Shown one piece after another: positions 1 through 10,471 of a stretch of DNA of 64,000 bases. The position numbers and the translations under genes are program-made. The notes below the pieces were generated by a model. It saw nothing but the letters and a program-made list of their open reading frames with translations, had not been told where the DNA came from and made no database searches. How positions within the stretch are numbered: the stretch's first letter is position 1; each line of letters starts with the position of its first letter. Source of the DNA: Eustoma russellianum (Eukaryota > Streptophyta > Magnoliopsida > Gentianales > Gentianaceae); contig AP025041.1 in the NCBI GenBank assembly GCA_036186865.1, forward strand, positions 1,077,494 to 1,141,493, given 5' to 3'.

Positions 1-609
1 TTTTTCAATTTCACTATTTCATACAAACTTAAGAGTTAATTTGAAAACGTAAATTTAATGATACAAATACAGTAGTAAGTATAATTAACTAACAAAGATA
101 TTTTATTAGTGAATATCAAGGTTAAAACAATTTGGTGACGCAAAAGCATTGAAAGTCAGGATAACAGAAAAACTGAAAGTTAAAATAAGAAATATATGGA
201 GCAATAAATGAATACAAGAATATGATAATTATTATTTATTTTAAAATTCAATTTCCATATTCCATTCACATGTTGAATACAATTATCACCGTCGTATAAT
301 ATTTGTCCTGCTTGATCGTCAACGTTCAACTAAAAGAATCAAGAGGATGATATTCTTCTCATGTAACTTGTCTCTTCCTTTTGGTTAGCCTTTCCCCGTT
401 TTCCTTTCTAAAAAAATGTCCCACTTTTTTTTTTTAACTTTTAAAAATTATCTGAAATTTAACATTACTTTTTATTAATTCTGAACACATTAAATACTAA
501 ACAACAAATAAATAACGAATAAAATTTAGAATTAGAGTAATGGTGAAATTAAAAAATTGACTATATTTTTAGGGGTGAGAGAGTAGAACATTTAAGTCGG
601 GCAAGCGTC
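1..609. other. AT-rich intergenic DNA
   Basis: This stretch is AT-rich with short homopolymers and no reading frame that resembles a protein. I see no repeat structure before the MITE that begins at 619. Confidence 0.6.
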
Positions 610-814
610 ATAAATCGTGGTGAGATCAGCGGAGGTCTTATATGAGTCAAACTATGAGGCCACCAATCACGCGACGCTACGTGTATAAAAGGGTCTGCTG
701 TTTATTTTTTTTCATTTTTAAGAAAAAACTCTTTTGTACACATGGCGTCGCGTAATTGGAGGCTTCATATTTTGCTCATATAAATCCTCCTCATATCCCA
801 TCCGCATAAATCGT
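610..814. mobile_element. Mutator-like fold-back MITE, copy 1
   Basis: The element body is 619-805 (187 bp). It is flanked by a perfect 9-bp direct repeat, ATAAATCGT, at 610-618 and 806-814. The body is almost a palindrome: the left arm holds TATGAGGCCACCAATCACG and the right arm holds its degenerate reverse complement, with a T/A-rich loop. The outer end read from the right is GCGGATGGGATATGAGGAGG. Long terminal inverted repeats plus a 9-bp duplication are the mark of Mutator-like elements. It encodes no protein, so it would depend on a transposase elsewhere. Related copies lie near 1116, 16475 and 63319. Confidence 0.8.
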
Positions 815-1115
815 CAATACTATGCCGGGTCCAAGCCAGCACTACCACATTTAGCCTTTGTGACTTATCAATTAATATAGCCACTAGGGTCATATTTTAT
901 TAATATTGTTCCACTGTAACACGTGCATAAATTGGAATGTTAAAATGAAACTTTAACCCAATAAAAAAATGACAAGGGGGTTCCCTTTATGAAATAAAAT
1001 CCCTTTTTTTATTCTGAAAGATCAGCAATTCAGCATGCACGTACAAGATCAAACCTTTGGATGTGTGCTGTCTTTGTCTTGTGCACAAAGGGGTGACGGC
1101 CATAGAGTTTTGATA

Positions 1116-1264
1116 CGGGGGAGGGGTAAAGGTGAAACAAAATATGAAGTTTCTAATCACGCGTTGTCACGTTTAAAAGGCAGTTTTTTAAATAAAGAGC
1201 TATTTTTACACGTGGCAACGCATGATTGAAGATCTCATATTTTATCTTACCTTCAGACTCCCGG
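1116..1264. mobile_element. Fold-back MITE, copy 2 (diverged)
   Basis: The two arms are imperfect inverted repeats: AAAATATGAAGTTTCTAATC on the left pairs with the complement of GATTGAAGATCTCATATTTT on the right. The centre is T/A-rich with the shared CACGTTTAAAAGG and TTTTTACACGTGG blocks. Arm sequence and layout match the MITE at 619-805, only about 310 bp away. I could not find a clear target duplication, so the exact ends are uncertain and the copy looks older. Confidence 0.6.
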
Positions 1265-2865
1265 ACAGTCATATAGCTGTTTGAAGAAAACCCTATTGGT
1301 CAGGGGAGAATGCAGAGTCCAAAATTATATGCAGAGGTGGAGCTTTCCCCAAAGAGCAGATTGATAGGTTGCAAGAAGGGTGTTTTTGAGCTACCCATGT
1401 TGAAGTTTAGCATCTCCTTTTTTTTGTATTTGATTTTTTTCCTCTTTTTTTTTTTTTTTTTTTGCTTTATCATGTTTCTTTTTTTTTTTTTTGTATCTTA
1501 GCCTTTCTTGTATGTTGTTTCATTGTGAAAATTATACAAGAACAACGATAAGGCATTATAAGAATAACATAGTACAGATTGCTACGATATTGCAGATAAG
1601 ACGTTGCACAGATGAAGAAACACTCTTTAAATTGGTGGTTACTAATGTTGGTGGAGGGTGGATAATATCTAAAAGTTGAATGGATAGAATGTATAAGTGT
1701 TTTTTAACTTCATAGTAAAAGTTGATAGCGTGTATATTTAAAAAAAAAAAAAAAAGCCTGAGAATACGAGTTTTAACATACATATCGTCTCTATGTTGTA
1801 GTTCGCTGAGCTCATAGATTACATCTAAAGCTGCCGGTTTAAATCTTGATAGCAGCAGTGTTGGTGTTTGAGTCATACTGTCAGTTCTTTATATTCAAGC
1901 AGGTTTAAACTCAAATACTTTTTAGGCACCAAATCATAGGCCGCTCAGCGACCTTATTTACGTCCTTCATTAAATTTTCTAAAATTATGACGATGAAAAT
2001 CATGAATTCATGATATGACATTTTACATGTAAATTTTAACATAACCATTCAGTTAGACCAAGTCATTTACTACAAAAAGACCTTGATTTCCACATGGGGC
2101 AAGTTCATCACTTAACTGCCTCTAAATCTTTTCTCTATTTTGTGTTATATTTTCCAGAGTATCCCAAACACATTGTTATACTTGGTCAATATTTGGTCTA
2201 ACATCATTTAAGACTAAAATTTTAATATATTTAATACATTAGTTTGTCAAAATAGTAGTTTATATTATTAAGTACAACGTATTAATGAATAATACATAAA
2301 ATACTTTAACAATTTAAGTTTAAATGATGTATGACTAAGTATTTAATCGTGTGTGACAATTTTTTTAGGAGGAGGAAATATATCATAAAGAGTAAAGCCA
2401 GCTACAAAATTGCCCAGGGCCCCTAAGGTGTGTTTCCTTCCTTATGCCGCATAAAAATATTACTTCAATTGCCATTTTTGGTGATAGATTCATTTAGTCT
2501 CATGAATGGTTATAATATCTTCGTGCACATTTTTGAGTATTCTCATACTCAAAACTTATAATATTTTATTTCTGGTCATAGTCTAATGCTAGACATGATC
2601 TCAGATAGGGGTTCGTGTAGGTAGAGAATTAAGGTTAAAGAGATGTAGCCAGGATATATGAGCACCTTAGAGTATACTTAGAGGATTAGATACTCTATAC
2701 ACTTTAGGATGCCCTTACATTTTTTTGTTTTAGTCTTTGTCTTTAAAGTATTTGTGCATATCCACTGTTATGTCTATTTTAATATCAGAAACTGTCTATT
2801 TATGTTTAATAAAATCACTTCAATAGTGCATATTCCTATTTTGTGCGATCTATGCAGGTATATAT
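1265..2865. other. Intergenic DNA without recognised gene
   Basis: This stretch contains long T tracts (around 1448-1462 and 1481-1492), an A tract near 1740 and AT-rich filler. Open frames here are short, low in complexity and unlike known proteins. I see no gene or clear mobile element. Confidence 0.5.
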
Positions 2866-3003
2866 AAAGCCGGATGTCTCACAGCAAACTCTTTATCCCA
2901 TGTGATGTAGGTATTGTTTGTCTGTCTCTCATCATTTTCATACCCTAGCAATAGCTTTTGATGTCGTTGAGATATACTGGGTATGATTATTGTTGTTGTT
3001 GTA
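2866..3003 (+). repeat. RTE/Au-like retroposon 3' tail, copy A
   Basis: The segment contains GTATTGTTTGTCTGTCTC, then AGCTTTTGATGTCGTTGAGA, then ATACTGGGTATGATTATTG, and ends in a (TTG)n run. The same block recurs at 22753-22848 on the plus strand and at 58240-58332 on the minus strand. Tails ending in TTG repeats are known for plant RTE-type LINEs and the SINEs that borrow their tail. Only the tail is present, with no reverse transcriptase frame nearby, so a 5'-truncated insertion is likely. Confidence 0.55.
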
Positions 3004-4929
3004 GAGTCGCTGCTCTTATTAGTCTTTTCAAATTTACACTTAAACTTTGGCGTCACTTTATAATTTCATAACAGATATGATGCGTTTTCCCTCCTCTTTA
3101 ATCATGCCAATATCTTTTTCTTTTTCCGGATTTTAGTTATTTAACGTCGGTGCGTAAAATTATTACGATGTATATTGGATACATCTCACCGCAAATCTTG
3201 AAAAAGCATGGGATTAACCTTTTGAGGTTAAACTTTCTATATATATGTATGTGTTCAGCATGCTAAAAGATACTAGATTTTAATTTATATTGCAAAGTTT
3301 GTTAGTGTAACGTCAACTGCAAAGAACATGCCACATATTGAGGTCGTACATATATTTGGTAAGTTCGTATATAACCTTAGGGCTTCGTATAAACCTAAGT
3401 TTTTAGAAGAGAACATTGGTAATTGAACATTGGTTTTCCAATCTATTCGTAAATGTTTTAATTGTTAAGTTCATATATCACCTGTTCTTTTATTATTATT
3501 TTTTTGGCGTGTGTGTGTTATGCGGGATTGTTGTTTTCCCTATCGCAGGATATCATATCACATGTGCTCTTCATATCAATGAAACTATGTAAATCTCAAT
3601 TCTTCTTTAAAGGTTTATGCATTTTTCATTATTCATTTCTCTGCGTAAATTCAAGTTCATTTCTTTTTCTATTCTTTCTTTGACCATCCATGTTGATTGT
3701 GGCGTATTAATTGAATGCCTCTATGATTTATATATTATTTCATGTTTTCGTTTACCATTCTACATTTATGCTGTATTTTTTGTCCTTTTCTGGTCAAATA
3801 TTTTCCTCATGCTGAAAGATTATGTTAATTGTTTAAAGACACTAGTGATAAGTAAAAAAATCGTACCTTAATGAAGAACGTGCGCAGTGTTTTGGTATAC
3901 ATTAGAAGGTAGACCCTGCCACCACCGTATATCAATCAAGTACACCGAAATTAGAAAAACATTTAGGCTGCGTTTTGTTTAATTATAATAGTGATAATTT
4001 AACCATAACACGGTTTCCTATAAACATTATAGCATACCATATTATTTGTCTGTACTCTGTAATGCAGATTTTTTTTTTGCTACATAAAAATCATATTTCA
4101 TATACAACCACTGATTTTTGTGTTTGACTAGACAAATAGTAAGAGACATTAAGTTGAAATGTATCATGTGTTAGTCAGTTTTTACTATTATACTAGTATT
4201 TATTCATGGCCTCTTTTTCTAATCAATTTCTTAAACATCAACAAATACAAGATACCGACAAGGTATAAACTGTCCTGCTCAAACTTCATCCTTGAGGGGA
4301 AAAAGGTCAAAAAAAAGCGGAGCTTCAAGGCTTGTTTGTCTACGATGACATCAAGAAAGTCAACTCTTTCAACTATAAAAGAAAATCTGCCACAGTGCCA
4401 AGAAAAGACCAAGGGGGCTCACCCCCTCCTATTTTGAAAATATTGTCAAATATTTATTTTGAACCTGATCTATCGGGTTGTTTAACAAACCGAACAATTC
4501 GCTAATTTTTCGAGTTTGGTTTGTGTTTCGTTTAGTAATTGTCTGTAAACAAAACGAATCGAATTCGAATAACTGTTTGTGTTCATTTACTAAAACAAGT
4601 CGAACTATTTACGAACTGTTTGTCTCGTTTAAACAATTATAGCGTTATTGAGCCAAAACACGAACTAATTTTAAAGTTCGTTTAGCTAAATGTTGAAAAA
4701 AAAAACAAATTACAAATAAAATTATATGCAAGAACCAAGTGAATAAAAAAAATCATGCAAAGTTTGAAGATAAATTAATGTGTCTTGATCCATCAATAGG
4801 AATGCCGAACAGTAATATTTCTATATTAAGGAAATATTTCTAGAAAGTACATAAGCCCAATTTAATTTTGAAATATTAGCAACAACAACAATCTATCTTA
4901 TTTCTCAACATTGCCGTTTGTTTATATAT
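3004..4929. other. Intergenic AT-rich DNA with a GTTCG/CGAAC-type repeat
   Basis: No gene is recognisable. Roughly 4470-4690 is dense in CGAAC, GTTCG and TTTCGTTTAG-type words on both strands, giving many short inverted pairings. This resembles a degenerate dispersed plant repeat. The rest is AT-rich. Confidence 0.4.
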
Positions 4930-4934
4930 CAAGG

Positions 4935-6649
4935 TGTAGCGCCCCGCCCGAAACCAGGGTTCCGATCCGGTGCACCCGCCGTACTCTACTCCATAAAGTA
5001 CAAGGCATCGATACTATACATGTACATGTCGACATGAATAATGACTCGATCAGCGGAAGCATCATAACATAAACAAATCATATTCGACATGCAATGCACT
5101 ATTTCATAATCTGTACAAGTCATCATATACTGAGTACCTAAAATTTTCTGAAATACATCATAGATCGAGACCCAACACCTTCAAAGAACTCTCTCGGTAT
5201 GTCTAGCATGTCCTCAACAAGTCTCTATAGTGACACCTGTTATCTGGAAAGTGATAAATGAGGCAAGTATGAGCGATAGCCACCGACTTTTAATCGCTCA
5301 ACAAGTAATCTTACTAGATACATCATGTGGATCATACATAGGTAGACAGGGTACAAAATACTGATATCATAACACTGAACAAAATAAAACACGTCTCTGT
5401 TATAATTAAAAGAGGCATGATACGAATATCAAACATAACATGAATGTTTACATCGTACCTTAGTAAATCATAACTGTCTACCTCAGTCCATCCCTACATT
5501 CTTGTATATAATTACGTTCTAATCCATATCACACTGATGTCTTGGCTTATAGCTATTACATCTTCAAATCTAGTCTTTCTCAATCGATCTTAAGGACAAT
5601 AACTTACGTATATTCTAAACCATATCCCAGGATATAATTCACAAGTATTGGCATTACACACATAATATAACTCGTAAACAGGAATATGAAAGCTTCAAAA
5701 AGTTATACTGAACATCTAGTTAACCTTCTAAAGACTCGTCTATGTCTACAGCTTATTCTCGCGATTCTCATTCTATATTGCTCATTAATTCTATCTTCAG
5801 TGTAAGGATGCAATGATAATTCTCATGATGCTGATGCATAGCTATGCAACTTGAAAAGAAAATACATAACAGTAGACTGTAAAATATATGATGGCCATCC
5901 TTCGTAAGAACAATATCAACGGTGACAGGAAAGATTCCCCAACTAGTCACATATCCCACCGATACGCTCATCGCAGGTATATGTATCTAATGGTGACTTG
6001 TATGGCTGATGATCTCAGGAATCGCTCGCCTGATGAACATACAGCACATAACGTGTAATCCGATGATCTCAGGATCGCTCGCCTGATGAACATACGGCGT
6101 ATAACGTATAGTCCTATGATCTCAGGAATCGCTCGCCTGATGAACATATGGCACACAACGTATACTATAAAATCGTTGAGGAGTCCAAGTACGCTCACGA
6201 GGTACTCACACGACTCATAACTGTAAACATAAGCTGTGTCTCTTGGAATCTTCCGTCCCGCTGATAAAGTTTGTTACGTAAAATCTATTCTTTCTGAAAC
6301 ATGCTGAAAAACTCTCTTGAAACATGTGATGTCATAAAATGTCTGTTCATAGCAAAATCATAAGCATATCATAACTTTTAAACCTTTCATGTGATGCAAC
6401 ATGTATGCAGATGAATCCGTTTCTATTCTATATCACATGTATAAGTACGCCGATCATACTCGTATCACCATATTCTCATAGTCGCTATAGATCCACTTAA
6501 TCTCTAACACTTGAATAACCTCTTTTCCATCTTAACACATGTAATGTGCATATATGTATTCACCGAGTGTATTTAATCATTTAAATACCTATTTCATAAA
6601 CATGAAGTCATTAGGCCAAAAATAGTCACATGGCCGAAACATACATATA

Positions 6650-6691
<42 letters not shown>

Positions 6692-8390
6692 TCAATAATA
6701 CACATATATGGTTAGATATAGCATAGTACAAATTAAAATGTTCTTTACTTAATTCATATATTTGTACAATTTCAAACTATACCTAAATACACATTCCAAG
6801 TACCATCCTCATACCATATATTGCTCAAAAGAAGAAAAAAAAAATAATAAAGTAGGCTCCCCACTGGAGATCTCAGCCGAGGGGTGCTATCCCCCCTCCA
6901 CATCCAATTTTCATCCACTTAAGTCACTTTTTCCTCCATCTTTCCTTCTGCTTTATGTTTCTTTAACCAAAAGCAATTTAATAATATTCATAATAGTACC
7001 AAAAAAAGTAAACCCATCAACAACAAGCTTCATTTCCTTAAGAGGCTTTCCTAAAGCTCCTCAGGAGTCACTCACGTGACCTTTTTCTTTTCTTTTTCTC
7101 TCACCGACCTTTCTTCTAGCTTTTGCTTCTTTAACTTAGAATAATCTTAAATGGGTTTTCATTAGTACAAAAGCAAAATACATAATGATGAAGCTTCACT
7201 ATCTTAAGAAGGCATACCTTGGTCTCCTCAGTAGTCACATGCGTGACTCTCATTTTGTCCAGAAGTGAATGTTTACCACATGCACCCATTAACAATCTTA
7301 GGCTCCCAAGAAGAAAACTTCCTTCGTAAATCTAGAAACTTAGGTTGAAACCAAGTTTGTTTGACCCATTTTCATATGAAGCTAATATTGGTGTACATAT
7401 AATATTTCACAAATAACATAGTTGATTCAGGAAGATTACTTGCCTTTCTAAATCTTGAGTTGAACAAGATGGTGCTAAAACTTCTTTCTCTCCCACCTTA
7501 GGCTCGGCTAAGACTTGTATAAAAGAAAGAAAATAAAGTCAAGTTCATGAGTGGTGCTTAAAAGAAGATCAAAGGGAAAAAAAAACCCTCAAGAAAATCT
7601 TACATTTGAACTTGATGATAACTTGGATGGTTTTAGATCTTGATTCTTGTCTTGGTTTTGAAAGAAATCTCCACTCCACTCTAGCCTATGGAAGCCACGG
7701 TTTGAAGAGGTGAAGAAAAATAAAAATGGCTTCTTGAAAACTAGATGGTTAAAGAAACATACCCACAAATCTTACCTTAATATTTAAAGATCATTAACAT
7801 ATAGTTCCTTGTTCTTGCATCCTAGAGTTTGAATAAATCTTCTCTTCATATGCCAACTAAACTCATGGATTGAAAGAAGAAGATAAGAAGAGTTGTGGTT
7901 TGATGGTGTGATAGAGTTTTAGCATAGATGAGGGAGAATGGAGAATAGAAAATAGCCACCCATGGCTGCCGAATTGTGAGAAGAAAAGAGGAATAATGGA
8001 GCTTGCAAATAGTCTCCCTTTTTGGCTTGAAAGTGACGAAAATAAGAGGTGAGAGAAAAGTCATAATTTTCTTGGAAAAGGGAGGAAACATAACGAGTAG
8101 TGTAGGACATTGGGTGAAGACTTTGTGGCCTTGAGAAGTAGACCGGCTGGGGGGTGGTCTTGTAGGATTTATTTTTTTTCTTTTGCTTTTTAGTAGATAA
8201 AATTTTGCTTTATTGTGGTTTATTTCGTCTGTAATGGCACGCGTAGTATTGTACTCGATCTTCGTAATGACCTAATAGAAAATTAAATTTTTATCTATTC
8301 CATCCAACGGGTACCACGATTGCATTCTAGTTCCGTTTATAATTCCTCTCCATTATCTTTATCAACTAGCCCCGGTTGCGGGTCGTAACA
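4935..8390 (-). repeat. 3' LTR (left copy on the plus strand)
   Basis: This copy is nearly identical to 10472-13930. It contains three tandem units of about 60 bp around 6007-6167, each with GATCTCAGGAATCGCTCGCC or a close variant followed by TGATGAACATA. A pure AT run lies at 6654-6689. Open frames within it are LTR noise and none resembles a protein. Differences from the other LTR are mainly single-base insertions or deletions. Confidence 0.92.
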
Positions 8391-8404
8391 TTCCTCCCCC
8401 CCTT
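8391..8404 (-). other. Polypurine tract
   Basis: Read on the minus strand this is AAGGGGGGGAGGAA, directly followed by the LTR start TGTTACGACC. Position and composition are those of the plus-strand primer of an LTR retrotransposon. Confidence 0.85.
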
Positions 8405-9064
8405 ATAAAAAGTTTCGTCCTCGAAACTTGGAGGGTATATCAATTTTAACCGTTAATGTTTAAACACTTAATTTCTAGCGTCATTACTTAATCGCCTATG
8501 ATTCAACTTAGTATCCACCGATCTATGATAAAAATTTTCTTAATTTACTATTACCGTATAACCTACTGTTAATCTGCTTTAAGTATTCGACAAAACCTCA
8601 TATTTCTGCACGTTATACTAACATCCATACTAACTAATTCAGCAGCTAATCGTAATCCGATTAAATCTTATATCATATCAACTCTTATTATTCATGCTTA
8701 CCACGATTTCAACTTATGCCCACTAATTCCATCAGATAATCCGACGTTCTTCAGAATTCATAATTTAAACTCCCGATGTGGCCTGACTCATTATATCCTT
8801 AAATTATAAAATTCCTTCTCAAATCCATGTCGTTGTTGCAGCTCAATCTAGTCCTCCGAAGGTCTATTACATTACCTGTCTAGGGGTTACAAACCTCCAT
8901 ATTTCTGATGTTATTCAGAACAAATAAATTTAATGATCATTTCGACTTCCATACTGCATTTAAATTTCAACCGGATAACAATGATCACAATAATTTACAA
9001 ACCTTTGACATACCAATTTTTAATATCCGGCTTCCAGTTATCTGCGTCTAGCAGCTCCTAACGT

Positions 9065-9800
9065 TGGGCATGGTCTAAGATGGTCCTTCGTGTAGCGTCC
9101 TTCTCAGTGAATTTCTCCGTCTCCTTGGGCAATTTTGTTTCGTGTCTAGTTCCACCGCATCGAAGACTCACATCAGTCCCCATGCGACATTCACCTGTAT
9201 ACTACTGCCATCCGACATTGTCGGCACATCGGAGAATCACTGTTGTCGTCCTCCCTCGTCGCTGAGACTGATGCCAGTCGTATGACTGCTGATGAGGTCG
9301 TCTGTCTAACCCCCTGAGGGTACGGACCCCATCTCTCAGTCCGATCCTCTGTGTTACCCCGAAATCTCCTGTTTCTATCTTCTCGGTCTGGTACTACTAC
9401 GATGGCGCTCCACCCGATACATTCTTCTAAGCAATCTCTCAAAGTTGGCTAGGTGTGTACCAATTAACCAATTCTGGATCTGAAATTTAAAGCGCGCCGG
9501 AACTCTTGACCATCTTCAGCCTGTCGTCACCAATTATCTCTGGAAACATGGCGCCCTGGTGAACGATCGCCAAAAATACTCGCCGAAACTGATTCATTGG
9601 TCTCCCTGTCTCAGGGTATCCCAAACTCTGTTCTCTATGTATAATTAATGCTGGGGAGAGGTAAAAACCGCAGAAGTGTTCCAAAAAAACTGCGCCCAAG
9701 TCACCGGTCGGGGCAGTGGGCTGAATGTAAATCATCCACCAGTGATGGGCTCTACCCACTAGAAAGGGCAGAACAATCTGTGCCTTTACCATCTTCAGGC
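9065..9800 (-). pseudogene. Decayed retrotransposon gag (capsid and nucleocapsid)
   Basis: The best open segment, 9487-9792, reads FLVGRAHHWW, then FLEHFCGFYLSP, then PMNQFRRVFLAIVHQGAMFP. This is the spacing of the plant retrotransposon gag domain (hydrophobic-WW, F..F...Y.P, a final hydrophobic QG block). Downstream, near 9090-9225 on the minus strand, remains of two CCHC zinc knuckles can be followed across frames: CRQCG, then GECRMG or CRMG, then RCGGTRH. At least one cysteine is replaced by serine and the frame shifts. No pol homology follows before the polypurine tract. Some breaks could be consensus errors because this repeat carries many one-base indels. Confidence 0.7.
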
Positions 9801-10457
9801 ACCCGTGCTAGCTGGAAACCCCTTTCAATGTCCATCCAGCCATCTTTCCACCTTACCAGTGTCTGGTTCTCCATCAAAACTGAGAACCCTAGCAGTGACC
9901 AGTTGTTCATAATAGAAGTCACTGTTCATATGAGGCCCGACTGGGTGGTTGGTGGTGAAACCTGTGCAGCCTTATTTATCTGACTGAGTCGTATCAGAGC
10001 TTCGAGATATGTCCTGAATACCTCCCCCCGGAAACTGAGCCACTGTAGATAAAATCTGTGTGGGCGGTGACGAGGTCCGCTCTGACTCTGAGGATGACCC
10101 CTGTGCGGCAGATGACGGTGTCCTGCCTATCAGATTGGGATGGCATCCAATTTCAGACAGTTAAATTGGCGCAGTTAGGGGATAGGTTTAAATTTAAGGG
10201 TTATGCATATTCAGGAGAAAAGCAGTTTACTTATTATGTCCTAAGTTGATTTACTTGGTGCTAAGTTGAAGTACCATCATTTTCCTAAACCATTCTAAGT
10301 GCTCTATGCTAAGGCTGTCGCGCTCAGTCTAGATCATATACTTAGGGCTCTACGTTCTTTGCTTGAAGTCTACAATCATAACCTAGGTTCTATGGTCATA
10401 GCCTAATACATGGTCGTTGCTTCTTTTATGTTGTCCGCTGTTGGATCTAGAGCCTCG

Positions 10458-10469
10458 GCTCTGATACCA
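10458..10469 (-). other. Primer-binding site (tRNA-iMet)
   Basis: Read on the minus strand it is TGGTATCAGAGC, complementary to the 3' end of plant initiator methionine tRNA, two bases inside the 5' LTR. This fixes the element's orientation as minus. Confidence 0.92.
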
Positions 10470-10471
10470 CC

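Noticed and set aside
1310..1501. Phe-rich small protein
   Set aside because: It is a translation of T homopolymers and has no other protein character.
9648..9983. Plus-strand reading frame of 111 aa inside the retrotransposon
   Set aside because: It lies opposite the gag remnant, and the element is on the minus strand; the plus frame shows no family motif.
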